Shown here: one piece after another, positions 50,852-62,083 of the stretch
Layout of the letters: each line of letters opens with the position of its first letter
Numbering within the stretch: the stretch's first letter is position 1
Source of the DNA: Lelliottia sp. WAP21
GTDB taxonomy: Bacteria > Pseudomonadota > Gammaproteobacteria > Enterobacterales > Enterobacteriaceae
Length of the DNA stretch: 64,000 nucleotides
Direction of reading: 5' to 3'
Assembly: GCF_020532665.2 (NCBI RefSeq)
Contig: NZ_JAIWPG020000011.1
Span: 62,001 to 126,000 of the forward strand
Made by a program: the position numbers and the translations under genes
Notes under the pieces: generated by a model
What the model saw: the letters and a program-made list of their open reading frames with translations, nothing else
The model's database searches: none
What the model was told of the DNA's origin: nothing

Positions 50852-51517
50852 TCAGCCGCCCATGGAGCGGGTAGTGGAGCCCGTCGCACTGCGCTGCATG
50901 GTGGACTGTTTCGCAACTGACTCACCAAAACCACCGCGGGTCACCGTACTGGTGGTCGCAGGCTTCGGTGCCATGGCCGTTTTAGGCACCGTCATGGTCC
51001 GGCCAGGCTGTGCAGCCCCGTAGTTTTTACCCGTCGCATCGGTGTATTTACCGTAAGCCGGGCTGGAAGGGTTTTTAGAGCTGAACAGCGGCTGCTGCTG
51101 GAAGCCTGCGCCACCGCTCATCATACGGCCCATCATATAACCCGCCATCAGCGGCATCCAGAAACTGCCGCTCGACTGGTTTTGTGCCTGGTTTTCTGGC
51201 GCCATACCTGCCTGAGCAGGGGCCTGCTGGCACTGGCCTTCACCGAATTCAGCAATACAATCTTCGCGCGTCGCATATTTCGGCGCAGTCTTCTCAGCTT
51301 CTTTCAGCGCGTTGTTATACGCCGTCGTACATTCCGCGGATTTGCCGGTAGCCGCCGAGCAGTCGTCAGCGTTCTGGTACATCGACACGGTTTCGTCGCT
51401 TTGCTCACAGCCCGCCAGCATAAAGACCGCGGTGATCGCCAGGGCGACAGGTGTCAGATGGCGTGCGTTCCAGTTCTTGCGGAACGACGCGTGATTAATC
51501 GTTTTTGTCCGTTTCAT
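50852..51517 (-). CDS. ygiB: DUF1190 lipoprotein-like protein YgiB
   Basis: 221 aa against 223 in E. coli. A long basic N-terminus precedes a lipobox-like [12 protein letters not shown], so it is probably an outer-membrane or periplasmic lipoprotein. Cys pairs ([33 protein letters not shown]) are conserved. The C-terminal half is Gly/Ser/Thr-rich and ends TTRSMGG. Function unknown; in operon with ygiC and downstream of tolC. Confidence 0.9.
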   Translation of the reverse strand: MKRTKTINHASFRKNWNARHLTPVALAITAVFMLAGCEQSDETVSMYQNADDCSAATGKSAECTTAYNNALKEAEKTAPKYATREDCIAEFGEGQCQQAPAQAGMAPENQAQNQSSGSFWMPLMAGYMMGRMMSGGAGFQQQPLFSSKNPSSPAYGKYTDATGKNYGAAQPGRTMTVPKTAMAPKPATTSTVTRGGFGESVAKQSTMQRSATGSTTRSMGG

Positions 51518-51644
51518 TTTTGTCTTCCAGGACCCAGTGGTAGTACATAGGAAATAAGGCTTAGGATAGAGGATAGGTGGTCGAAATTGAAGCGAAGAGG
51601 GGATGTCCGGGGGATCTTTACGTTGACTTACGTTTGCATGTGAC

Positions 51645-51699
51645 AGGGCGCCTGCTTATCGGGCCTACGATGTAGTAGACCCGACAGGCGAGGCGCCCT
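51645..51699. repeat. REP-like palindromic element downstream of tolC
   Basis: AGGGCGCCT (51645) and AGGCGCCCT (51691) form outer arms; the inside holds GCTTATCGGGCCTAC, the complement of the enterobacterial REP core GTAGGCCCGATAAGC. It lies 10 bp beyond the tolC stop and probably stabilises or ends the tolC transcript. Confidence 0.75.
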
Positions 51700-51709
51700 C
51701 GGGTAAAGC

Positions 51710-53197
51710 TTAGTGGCGGAACGGATTCGTGCCGCTGCTGGCCGGCGCAGAAGTGGTGCGCGCGGTAGCAGGTTGTGCTGCTGGCATTTCAGCGTCGCCG
51801 TTGCCGTTAAAGTTATCCACGGCGGCATCCTGCTGTGGGTTTTCCGGCGCAACGCTTTCAGGCGCGGTTGAAACCGGTTTGCCCAGCGTGTTGTTCAGCA
51901 TTTGCAGGTCCTGCTCGTTCAACGTGCCTAATGCTGATTTAATGTTCAGCTGGTTAATCAGGTAGTTATAACGTGCGCTGGAGAGCTGCTGTTTTGCGTT
52001 ATAGAGCGTAGTGGTGGCATCCAGAACATCGACGATAGTACGTGTCCCGACCGAATAGCCTGCTTCCATCGCATCCAGGGAGCTTTGCGCAGAAACAACG
52101 GCCTGTTTGTAGGCGTTGATGCTGCTGATGGAGGCGTTCACGTTATTGAAGGAAGAACGCACGGTCTGCACAACGTTACGATGCGCGGTCTCAAGCTGCT
52201 CGCTTGCGCCAACAAAGTTGTATTGCGCTTGTTTCACCTGAGAGTTCACCATCCCACCCTGATACAGCGGCATGGAGAAGGTCAGGCCCACTTTATTCTG
52301 ACCCATGTTGCTGTCATCGTATTGTGCGCTGTTGGTTTTAGATCCGCTGTAAGAGGTGTCAGACACGCCGGTCGAGGCGGTCAAACCCAGAGTAGGCAGA
52401 TGCCCATCCTGTGCCTGGCGGATTTGCTCACGCGCCAGGTCCTGGCTCAGACGAGCCTGTAACAGGGCGAGGTTGCGGTTTTCAGCTTCTTTCAGCAGCG
52501 CATTGACGGCCTGCGGCTTATCCGTTTTGAAGTTGTCGACGTTTAATGAAGCCAGTTCCGGGTAGTAGTTACCGGTCACCTGACGCAGGGATTCCAGCGC
52601 GTTATCCAGGTTGTTACGGGCAGTCACTTCGTTCGCCAGCACGCTATCGTACTGTGAACGGGCGTTCTGCACGTCGGTAATCGCGACCAGACCAACGTTA
52701 AAGCGTTGCGTCGTTTGGTCTAACTGACGATAAATCGCTTGTTTCTGCGCTTCGGTGTAGGAGAGCGAATCAATCGCGCTCAACACGTTGAAGTAAGCCG
52801 TCGCGGTGTTCAGGATCAGCGTTTGCTGATCGGTCTGATAGGTGACGTCCTGAATACCGGCGCTTTTTTCCTGCAGAGTCAGCGCACGCCATTTGGACAT
52901 ATCAAACAAGGTTTGCGTTAATTGCAGAGATGCGCTGGTGGCATTGGAGTCCACGCCGTTTGCATCACGGAAGCCATTGCTGTAGGTGTAATCTGCGCCT
53001 AAGCCCAATTGCGGCAGCAGCGGGCTGCGTGCTTCGTTAATTTTTTCGAACGCAGCGTCACGATCGGCCGCTGACTTACGCAGTTCAGGGTTGCCCAGAC
53101 GTGCTTGCTGATAAACCTGTAACAGGTTTTCTGCCTGGCTCATCGCGCTGAAGCCCGTCAGGCTCAGGCCGATAAGGATGGGGAGCAATTTCTTCAT
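51710..53197 (-). CDS. tolC: Outer-membrane efflux channel TolC
   Basis: Trimeric channel for AcrAB-type drug efflux and type I secretion. The start at ATG 53197 is set by the AAGGA spacing (the ATG at 53203 touches it) and gives 495 aa against 493 in E. coli. Signal peptide ends MSQA/ENLLQVYQQ. Two repeated OEP domains are visible with SPLLPQLGLGADYTYSNGFR and GHLPTLGLTASTGVSD; the C-terminus ends TNPFRH. Divergent from nudF. Confidence 0.97.
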   Translation of the reverse strand: MKKLLPILIGLSLTGFSAMSQAENLLQVYQQARLGNPELRKSAADRDAAFEKINEARSPLLPQLGLGADYTYSNGFRDANGVDSNATSASLQLTQTLFDMSKWRALTLQEKSAGIQDVTYQTDQQTLILNTATAYFNVLSAIDSLSYTEAQKQAIYRQLDQTTQRFNVGLVAITDVQNARSQYDSVLANEVTARNNLDNALESLRQVTGNYYPELASLNVDNFKTDKPQAVNALLKEAENRNLALLQARLSQDLAREQIRQAQDGHLPTLGLTASTGVSDTSYSGSKTNSAQYDDSNMGQNKVGLTFSMPLYQGGMVNSQVKQAQYNFVGASEQLETAHRNVVQTVRSSFNNVNASISSINAYKQAVVSAQSSLDAMEAGYSVGTRTIVDVLDATTTLYNAKQQLSSARYNYLINQLNIKSALGTLNEQDLQMLNNTLGKPVSTAPESVAPENPQQDAAVDNFNGNGDAEMPAAQPATARTTSAPASSGTNPFRH

Positions 53198-53398
53198 TTG
53201 CATTCCTTGTTGTGAAGCAGTATTAGCGCTGATCTAATCAAAAATAATTGCCGATTCTAACAGAATCATACACACCAAAAGGTTGGCGTTACGTGCCATC
53301 CGGCGGTATTTTGCACCAATCTAGCATATAGCCTATGAAACGGCAGCCAAACAGCCTTGAAATTCATGATTTCCACACAATTGTGAAAGGATACCGCC

Positions 53399-54031
53399 AT
53401 GCAAAAACCAGAGAAGTTTCCAATGACCTTCGCCAAAAATGATGTAGAAATTATTGCACGAGAAACGCTTTATAGCGGATTTTTTTCACTGGATCTTTAC
53501 CGTTTCAGGCATCGGTTGTTTAACGGCGAAATGAGTGGCGAAGTGCGACGCGAAATTTTTGAGCGCGGGCATGCCGCAGTCTTGCTACCCTTTGACCCAG
53601 TGCGCGACGAAGTTGTGCTGATTGAGCAGGTGCGAATTGCGGCCTATGACACCAGCGAAAGCCCGTGGTTGCTGGAGATGGTGGCCGGTATGATTGAAAA
53701 GGGCGAATCACCGGAAGACGTTGCCCGCCGCGAAGCCGTTGAAGAGGCCGGCCTGGTCGTCGGACGCACTAAACCAGTGTTAAGCTATCTGGCAAGCCCG
53801 GGGGGAACCAGCGAGCGATCGTCGATTCTGGTGGGCGAAGTGGACGCCACGACCGCAGAAGGTATTCACGGTCTGGCAGATGAAAACGAAGATATTCGTG
53901 TTCATGTGGTGAGCCGGGAGCAGGCTTACCAGTGGGTAGAAGAGGGGAAAATCGACAACGCGGCTTCTGTCATCGCCCTGCAATGGCTACAGCTGCATTA
54001 TCAAGACTTACGAAACGAGTGGACAAAATGA
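53399..54031 (+). CDS. nudF: ADP-ribose pyrophosphatase NudF
   Basis: Hydrolyses ADP-ribose to AMP and ribose-5-phosphate. 210 aa. The Nudix box is [20 protein letters not shown] followed by AGLVVG. Starts the nudF-yqiB-cpdA-yqiA-parE gene run, with ATGA overlap to yqiB. Confidence 0.97.
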   Translation: MQKPEKFPMTFAKNDVEIIARETLYSGFFSLDLYRFRHRLFNGEMSGEVRREIFERGHAAVLLPFDPVRDEVVLIEQVRIAAYDTSESPWLLEMVAGMIEKGESPEDVARREAVEEAGLVVGRTKPVLSYLASPGGTSERSSILVGEVDATTAEGIHGLADENEDIRVHVVSREQAYQWVEEGKIDNAASVIALQWLQLHYQDLRNEWTK

Positions 54032-54450
54032 AGCGCTATACACCTGACTTCCCAGAAATGATGCGACTGTGCGAAACCAATTTCGCGCAGCTACGCCGCC
54101 TGCTGCCTCGTGAAGACGCGCCCGGCGAAACGGTAAGCTATCAGGTGAGCAACGCGCAGTATCGCTTAACGATTACTGAATCTACGCGCTACACCACGCT
54201 TGTCGAAATCAAGCAAACGGCTCCGACAATCAGCTACTGGAGCCTGCCATCAATGACGGTTCGGCTTTATCATGACGCCATGGTGGCTGAAGTGTGTTCG
54301 AGTCAGCAGATCTTCCGTTTTAAAGCGCGGTATGATTACCCTAATAAAAAGTTGCATCAACGCGACGAAAAGCATCAAATTAACCAGTTCCTTGCGGACT
54401 GGCTTAGATACTGTTTAGCACATGGAGCAATGGCGATTCCGGTTTGTTAG
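54028..54450 (+). CDS. yqiB: DUF1249 family protein YqiB
   Basis: 140 aa from ATG 54028 ([20 protein letters not shown]), as in E. coli. Conserved [12 protein letters not shown] and [10 protein letters not shown]; ends [11 protein letters not shown]. It overlaps nudF by 4 bp (ATGA), which implies translational coupling. Function unknown. Confidence 0.93.
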   Translation: MKRYTPDFPEMMRLCETNFAQLRRLLPREDAPGETVSYQVSNAQYRLTITESTRYTTLVEIKQTAPTISYWSLPSMTVRLYHDAMVAEVCSSQQIFRFKARYDYPNKKLHQRDEKHQINQFLADWLRYCLAHGAMAIPVC

Positions 54451-54477
54451 CGTCATAAACCTACCTAAGGACACCAT

Positions 54478-55305
54478 TTGGAAAGCCTGTTGAACCTGAC
54501 TGTTGCTGGTGGGGCGCCAGTCAGGATATTACAAATTACCGATACTCACCTGTTTGCCGAAAAACATGAAACATTGTTAGGGGTGAATACCTGGGAGAGC
54601 TACCAGTCAGTACTGGACGCCATTCATGCCCAGCAGCGCGCGTGTGATTTAATTGTCGCTACGGGCGATCTGGCACAGGATCAAAGCGCCGCGGCCTATC
54701 AGCATTTTGCTGAGGGTATCGCGAGCTTCAGCGTGCCCTGCGTCTGGTTACCGGGAAACCATGATTTTCAGCCTGCGATGTACAGTGCGCTACAGGATGC
54801 GGGCATCTCTGCGGCCAAGCGCGTCTTCGTGGGCGAGCACTGGCAGATTTTACTGCTTGATACGCAGGTATTTGGCGTCCCCCACGGTGAACTGAGCGAC
54901 TTTCAGCTTGAATGGCTGGAGCAAAAGCTGATTGCCGAACCTGAACGTCAGACCTTGCTCCTTCTTCATCATCATCCGCTCCCGGCAGGATGCAGCTGGC
55001 TGGATCAACACAGCCTGCGCAATTCTGCGGCGCTGGATCGGGTGCTGATGAAATACCCCAACGTGAATACGCTGCTGTGCGGGCATATTCATCAGGAACA
55101 GGATCTCGAGTGGAATGGTCGCCGCCTGCTGGCGACGCCATCAACCTGCGTGCAGTTTAAACCCCATTGCGCCAACTTCACCCTTGATACCATTGCGCCA
55201 GGCTGGCGCTGGCTGGAGTTGTACCCCGATGGCTCGCTGAGCACGGAAGTCTGCCGACTCGAAGGCGCACAGTTCAACCCGGATACCGCTTCAGAAGGAT
55301 ACTGA
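54478..55305 (+). CDS. cpdA: 3',5'-cyclic-AMP phosphodiesterase CpdA
   Basis: Degrades cAMP to AMP. 275 aa starting at TTG 54478 with a TAAGGA ribosome site; no better start exists and the length matches E. coli CpdA. Metallophosphoesterase motifs: [38 protein letters not shown] and CGHIHQEQD. Its stop overlaps the yqiA start. Confidence 0.96.
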   Translation: MESLLNLTVAGGAPVRILQITDTHLFAEKHETLLGVNTWESYQSVLDAIHAQQRACDLIVATGDLAQDQSAAAYQHFAEGIASFSVPCVWLPGNHDFQPAMYSALQDAGISAAKRVFVGEHWQILLLDTQVFGVPHGELSDFQLEWLEQKLIAEPERQTLLLLHHHPLPAGCSWLDQHSLRNSAALDRVLMKYPNVNTLLCGHIHQEQDLEWNGRRLLATPSTCVQFKPHCANFTLDTIAPGWRWLELYPDGSLSTEVCRLEGAQFNPDTASEGY

Positions 55306-55886
55306 TGTCAACGCTCCTTTATCTCCACGGATTCAACAGTTCTCCACGTTCTGCGAAAGCCACGTTATTTCGCCAGTGGCTGCAAGAACATCATCCGCAC
55401 ATCGAGATGATTGTGCCGCAGCTGCCGCCCTATCCGGCGGACGCGGCAGAAATGCTGGAGTCTATTGTGTTGCGTCAGGGCGGAAAAACCTTTGGTGTGG
55501 TTGGGTCGTCGCTGGGGGGATATTACGCCACCTGGCTGTCGCAATGCTTTATGGTACCAGCGGTGGTGGTTAACCCTGCCGTACGTCCATTTGAGCTATT
55601 ACAAGACTATCTCGGCCAGAACGAGAACCCCTACACCGGACAACAATATGTGCTAGAGTCACGCCATATTTACGACCTCAAAGTCATGCAGATAGACCCT
55701 CTGGAAGCGCCGGATCTCCTCTGGCTGCTGCAACAGACGGGTGATGAAGTACTGGATTACCGCCAGGCAGTGGCGTATTACGCATCCTGCCGCCAAACTG
55801 TAGAAGAGGGCGGAAACCATGCTTTCACGGGCTTTGAGGATCATTTCACCCAGATTGTCGATTTTCTTGGTCTGCACAGCCACTGA
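55305..55886 (+). CDS. yqiA: Esterase YqiA
   Basis: 193-aa alpha/beta-hydrolase (UPF0227). Motifs: [19 protein letters not shown] (oxyanion region), the nucleophile elbow [14 protein letters not shown] with Ser at about 77, and the C-terminal [12 protein letters not shown] with the catalytic His. Esterase with preference for short palmitoyl-CoA-like and nitrophenyl esters in E. coli; role unclear. Overlaps cpdA by 1 bp; parE follows after 27 bp. Confidence 0.94.
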   Translation: MSTLLYLHGFNSSPRSAKATLFRQWLQEHHPHIEMIVPQLPPYPADAAEMLESIVLRQGGKTFGVVGSSLGGYYATWLSQCFMVPAVVVNPAVRPFELLQDYLGQNENPYTGQQYVLESRHIYDLKVMQIDPLEAPDLLWLLQQTGDEVLDYRQAVAYYASCRQTVEEGGNHAFTGFEDHFTQIVDFLGLHSH

Positions 55887-55910
55887 CAATCACTGCGAAT
55901 TGCTAGTTAA

Positions 55911-57806
<1,896 letters not shown>

Positions 57807-57834
57807 TGTCCTCATCCTGACGCAGGGATCGAAG

Positions 57835-57868
57835 GCCCGGTAAGCGTTTGCGCTACCGGGCTTTTTTT
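57835..57868 (+). terminator. Terminator of parE
   Basis: GCCCGGTAAGCG-TTTG-CGCTACCGGGC (one bulge) followed by seven T. It may also serve the convergent AraC gene. Confidence 0.88.
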
Positions 57869-57917
57869 ATCGCTTTTACGTCGTGCTAAAGAGTAAAAAC
57901 AGTGATAACTCCACGCG

Positions 57918-58772
57918 TTAAAACCGGGGAAGAAGAGTACGTAGATGACTCTTCCGATACTGCAGGGGCGTCTCGCCGATGCCCTTTTTGAACGCACTAA
58001 TAAAGTACGTCACCTCTGAAAATCCCACTTTCAGCGCAATGTCTGCCACGCTCTCTTCCGTATGGAGCAGATATTCGCAGGCTTTTCGTAGCCTGAGCGT
58101 ATTCAGGTAATCATGAATTTTTTCGCCTGTTTCCGCATGAAACTTCCGCGAGACATAGCTGCGTGATCTCCCCAGTTCACCTGCCAGCGCATCCAGGCTG
58201 AATTTTTCCTGATAATGCTCATCCAGCCAGAACATGACCTGACTGCCCATGCCGTGCCGACTGCCGGGCTCACCGGCATTATCATCCGGTAGCAGGGTAA
58301 AAAGGCCGATCATCAGGCTGGCGACATTTTCGCTATTCAGGGGAGCATGATAGCGGCTAAACAGATGATTAACATGGGCGTGGCACTCCGCCATATCAGC
58401 GATCCAGGCTTCGCCGCCGCGCCGGGATAATTTTTGCAGCCGCTGCCGGGTCTGAGGAAAATCGCGCAGCGTCTTCATGACCGCGTGCTGATCCAGATGA
58501 ATAATCGTGCGCCGGTAACTCGCCACCGCCTTTTCATCCACCATCACGTTATGCAGGGTAAACGGCGGAAAAAAGAATAACCGTCCAGGTCGCATGGTGT
58601 ACTGGCGATTATCGACGATGACGATGCCAAAGCCCTCTTCGACATACAAAATCTCCAGGCACTGATGCCAGTGATGATAACGCACTGTGTTGGCGAAAAG
58701 GCGGCTAAACGATACCGGCGTATCGTTCAGGGCAATCAGTTCCAGATGATCCGACGCAGGTGTCTCACGCAT
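57918..58772 (-). CDS. AraC-family transcriptional regulator
   Basis: 284 aa. The N-terminal cupin-like ligand domain (~20-120) has YHHWHQCLEILYVEEGFGIV and RPGRLFFFPPFTLHNVMVDE. The C-terminal double HTH (~180-278) has LAGELGRSRSYVSRKFHAET and VADIALKVGFSEVTYFISAF with KGIGETPLQYRKSHL. It is divergent from the DUF2264-symporter-GH88 operon and is its likely sugar-responsive activator. Ligand unknown. Confidence 0.92.
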   Translation of the reverse strand: MRETPASDHLELIALNDTPVSFSRLFANTVRYHHWHQCLEILYVEEGFGIVIVDNRQYTMRPGRLFFFPPFTLHNVMVDEKAVASYRRTIIHLDQHAVMKTLRDFPQTRQRLQKLSRRGGEAWIADMAECHAHVNHLFSRYHAPLNSENVASLMIGLFTLLPDDNAGEPGSRHGMGSQVMFWLDEHYQEKFSLDALAGELGRSRSYVSRKFHAETGEKIHDYLNTLRLRKACEYLLHTEESVADIALKVGFSEVTYFISAFKKGIGETPLQYRKSHLRTLLPRF

Positions 58773-58938
58773 AGTGCAATAAAACTCAATTTTTTCCCGT
58801 CCGTTTCTCTTTATAAACCACCTTTTTAAATTTTCTCAACTCGGGGTTTATTCATCTCTCACGCGTGTGAGCTGGCTAACATTTCTGCACCTTATGGATT
58901 CACTATGCTTTGCCGCAGATGATTACGAGGAAGAGCGT

Positions 58939-60756
58939 ATGTGGGCGGCAAACAAAGAAAAATCAAATCCGTTGTCTTCTCGACAGGACGTGGTGGCATC
59001 ACTAAATGCGCTGCTTGGCGCGCTGGATAAGCAGTTTCCGGCAGGCCATTCCCGCATTTCGCTGGGCGAGACCTGCGCACACTACAGCGCAGACATTGCC
59101 CGAATGGAAGGCTTATCGCGGGCGCTGTGGGGCCTGTTTCCGCTGATGGCGTCCGGTGAAATCACGCCGTACAGCGAAAAATACCTTACGGCGATCAAAC
59201 GCGGTACCGATCCGCACAGCGAAGAGTACTGGGGCGACACGGAACCTTTCGATCAGCGTCTGGTGGAGATGGCCGCTTACGGGCTTGGGCTGACGTTACT
59301 GCAGCACAGACTGCTGGAATCTTTCAGCGAGCAAGAGGTGAAAAACCTGCACGCATGGCTAAACCAGATCACCGATGCACAGATGCCGGACAGCAACTGG
59401 AACTACTTTGCCATCATGGTCCAGCTGGGTTTTAAACGCGCTGGATTACCCTTCGATCAACAGGCGATCGATCGTCGTTTTGACATGATGGAAGCTTACT
59501 ATCTGGGAGACGGATGGTATTCCGACGGGGCAGGCCGACCGAAAGACTATTACATCTCGATGGCATTTCACTTTTACGGCCTGATTTACGCCACGCTCAG
59601 CGATGATGATGAGAGAGCTATCGTCCTGCGTGAACGTGCCCGACAGTTTGCCCAGGATTTTATCTTTTTTTCAGCCGCCGACGGGGCCTCGGTGCCTTTT
59701 GGCCGCAGCCTGACCTACCGCTTCGCGATGGTGACCTTCTGGAGCGCGGTCGCTTTCTCCGGTCTGGAGGTCTTCACGCCAGGCATTGTAAAAGGCATCG
59801 TCTTGCGCCACCTGCGCTGGTGGCAGCAGCAGTCGATAGTCGATCGCGACGGTATTCTGACGCTGGGGTTTGCCTGTCCCAATCTGGTGATGTGCGAGGA
59901 TTATAACTCGCCGGGCTCACCCTACTGGGCGCTCAAAACCTATCTGATTCTCGCGCTGCCGGAGAGCCATCCTTTCTGGCAGGCAGAGGAGCAGCCGTTG
60001 CCGGTCCTTGCTGAAAAACATGCCATTCCGCACGCCCAGCAGCTCCTGATGCACGCCGACCATTCTCAGCACGTGGTCATGCTCACGGCCGGACAGCTTG
60101 AGCTGAATAATTACGTTAACACCGAGGCGAAATATACCAAATTTGCCTACTCCAGCCGCTTTGGTTTCACCCTCGAACGCGGACGTTTTGGTCTGAAACA
60201 TGCCGCCTGTGACTCCATGCTGCTGCTGGCCGATGGCGATGGTTATTTCCGTGGGCGTCGGGAGTGCGAAGAGGTACGCGTCGATGAAAATTATATTTTC
60301 TCGCGCTGGTCGCCCTGGCACGACGTCCATATCGAAAGCTGGCTGGTGCCTTTTGGTGACTGGCATCTCAGGCTGCATCGGATAAACAGCCAGCGCGAGC
60401 TGGATACGGTGGAAGGCGGGTTTGCGGTGATGAAAACGGCGCATCAGATTCACGAGCGGGGCTGTTATCTGGCCGCCCCGAACGGCAGCAGCGTTATTGT
60501 TGATCTCTTTGCAGAGAGGGCTCGCCAGCCGGATAGCCTCGTCACGCCGCCTAATAGCAGCATTATGTTTGCGGAATGCGCCTCCATCCCCATCCTGACT
60601 ACCCCGCTCGGGAAAGGCGTGCACTGGCTTTGTTGCGCGGTTATGGCGTCGGGCGATCCCGCTAAAACGGCGGCAACGCCACGGCTTCACATAACAAATA
60701 ATCAGGCGGTCATTCACGATCCTGAACGCGAACGCACGCTGTCGTTCTCTCTATAA
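58939..60756 (+). CDS. DUF2264 family protein, candidate polysaccharide-degrading toroid enzyme
   Basis: 605 aa from ATG 58939, chosen for its GAGGAA ribosome site; an in-frame ATG at 58867 lacks one. The N-terminal DUF2264 region (~10-350) looks like an (alpha/alpha) toroid with conserved aromatic motifs: DSNWNYFAIMVQLGFKRAG (Asn153, Asn155), DGWYSDGAGRPKDYYI (191-206) and MAFHFYGLIYA (His211, Tyr213). The C-terminal half is predicted mainly beta. This architecture recalls polysaccharide lyases, whose Asn/His/Tyr act in elimination; activity here is inferred. No signal peptide, so the substrate must be imported. First gene of the operon with the symporter and GH88. Confidence 0.8.
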   Translation: MWAANKEKSNPLSSRQDVVASLNALLGALDKQFPAGHSRISLGETCAHYSADIARMEGLSRALWGLFPLMASGEITPYSEKYLTAIKRGTDPHSEEYWGDTEPFDQRLVEMAAYGLGLTLLQHRLLESFSEQEVKNLHAWLNQITDAQMPDSNWNYFAIMVQLGFKRAGLPFDQQAIDRRFDMMEAYYLGDGWYSDGAGRPKDYYISMAFHFYGLIYATLSDDDERAIVLRERARQFAQDFIFFSAADGASVPFGRSLTYRFAMVTFWSAVAFSGLEVFTPGIVKGIVLRHLRWWQQQSIVDRDGILTLGFACPNLVMCEDYNSPGSPYWALKTYLILALPESHPFWQAEEQPLPVLAEKHAIPHAQQLLMHADHSQHVVMLTAGQLELNNYVNTEAKYTKFAYSSRFGFTLERGRFGLKHAACDSMLLLADGDGYFRGRRECEEVRVDENYIFSRWSPWHDVHIESWLVPFGDWHLRLHRINSQRELDTVEGGFAVMKTAHQIHERGCYLAAPNGSSVIVDLFAERARQPDSLVTPPNSSIMFAECASIPILTTPLGKGVHWLCCAVMASGDPAKTAATPRLHITNNQAVIHDPERERTLSFSL

Positions 60757-60786
60757 CTCTGGACCCTACCTGTCGGCGAGGATGAT

Positions 60787-62055
60787 ATGAAAAATATATC
60801 AACGAGCAATAAAGCAGAATATTACAAAATCAGCAGCTTTATCTTTCTCTATTTCTTTACCTGGTCTGCCAGTATTGGTCTTCTGGCTATCTGGCTGGGG
60901 CAAAAGGCTAACCTGAGCGGGTCAGTCATCGGGACTGTATTTGCGGTTAACGGAATATTCTCTGTTATTTTGAAACCGATTTATGGCTATATTCTCGATA
61001 AAATCGGCATGAGCAAATACTTGCTCTATTTTGTGGTTGTGATGTCGGCCCTGATGGCACCGTTCTTTATTTACGTCTATCAACCGCTGCTATTATCTAA
61101 CACCATGCTGGGTATTATTATTGGTGCCCTGTATTTAAGCTTTGCCTGGTACGCTGGCGTGGCGGCCTGCGAATCCTATTCCGACCGCTTTAGCCGTTTA
61201 AACGGCATGGAATTTGGCCAGATCCGTATGTGGGGTTCGCTTGGCTGGGCGGTGGCCTCTTCTTTCTCCGGCCTGCTGTTTAATTTGTCACCCTCGTATA
61301 ACTTTATTCTGGGCAGCGTGGCCTCGGTCATCATGCTGATCGTGCTGCTTAACCTGAAAGTAAACACTAACTCCGTTCATGCAGGCGAGGTGTTAACCAA
61401 AGAGAAAATTGCCCCGGCGGACGTCTATGCCCTGCTGCGTAACCGTAAGTTCTGGGCCTTTTGCCTCTACGTTGCGGGCGTGGCCTGGATGATGTTTATT
61501 GCTGAACAGCAGTTCTCACGCTATTTCGTTACCTTCTTTGATGATATCCATCAGGGCAATGCGGTGTTCGGCTATCTCGGCACCGTGCAGTCGGGGATGG
61601 AATTTGTCATGTATATGGTAATCCCGCTGTTTGTGAATTTCATTGGTGCCAAACGCGGGCTGTTAATTGTCGGACTGGTGGTTGGCGCGCGTCTGATTAT
61701 TTCCGGGATATGTGATTCACACCTGTTAATTTCCGTGCTTAAACCGCTGTACGGCCTGGAAATCTGTCTGCTGTTGGTCTCTGTCTTTAAATATATCGCC
61801 GAGCATTTCGATAAACGCGTCAATGCGACCATGTATTTACTGGGGTATCAGGCCATGCTGTATGTGGGGAATGTCGTGGTGTCCTCACCCGCGGGATATA
61901 TGTATGACCGCATCGGCTTTGAACAAACCTATATCATTATGGGCGCTACGGCGCTGACCTTTACGCTCATTTCTGCCTTCACGTTATCCGCCTGCCAGAG
62001 CAAATGGCGGGGCACGCGTGACATCACTCTCGCAGAACATACTCAGTCACGATAA
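60787..62055 (+). CDS. MFS oligosaccharide:H+ symporter (LacY family)
   Basis: 422 aa, 12 membrane helices. Family features: IFLYFFTWSASIGLLAIWLG at TM1, VNGIFSVILKPIYGYILDKI (loop 2-3 motif), FGQIRMWGSLGWAVASSFSG and, near the C-terminus, GMLYDR-like PAGYMYDRIGFEQTYIIMGA. It would import the oligosaccharide used by its neighbours. It lies 30 bp after the DUF2264 gene with a GGCGAGGAT ribosome site, and 28 bp before GH88. Confidence 0.9.
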   Translation: MKNISTSNKAEYYKISSFIFLYFFTWSASIGLLAIWLGQKANLSGSVIGTVFAVNGIFSVILKPIYGYILDKIGMSKYLLYFVVVMSALMAPFFIYVYQPLLLSNTMLGIIIGALYLSFAWYAGVAACESYSDRFSRLNGMEFGQIRMWGSLGWAVASSFSGLLFNLSPSYNFILGSVASVIMLIVLLNLKVNTNSVHAGEVLTKEKIAPADVYALLRNRKFWAFCLYVAGVAWMMFIAEQQFSRYFVTFFDDIHQGNAVFGYLGTVQSGMEFVMYMVIPLFVNFIGAKRGLLIVGLVVGARLIISGICDSHLLISVLKPLYGLEICLLLVSVFKYIAEHFDKRVNATMYLLGYQAMLYVGNVVVSSPAGYMYDRIGFEQTYIIMGATALTFTLISAFTLSACQSKWRGTRDITLAEHTQSR

Positions 62056-62083
62056 TTTAAGCCGTCAAAGAAGGAACCGAAAT

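Noticed and set aside
59917..60717. 266-codon minus-strand open frame
   Set aside because: Antisense to the DUF2264 gene with no recognisable domain.
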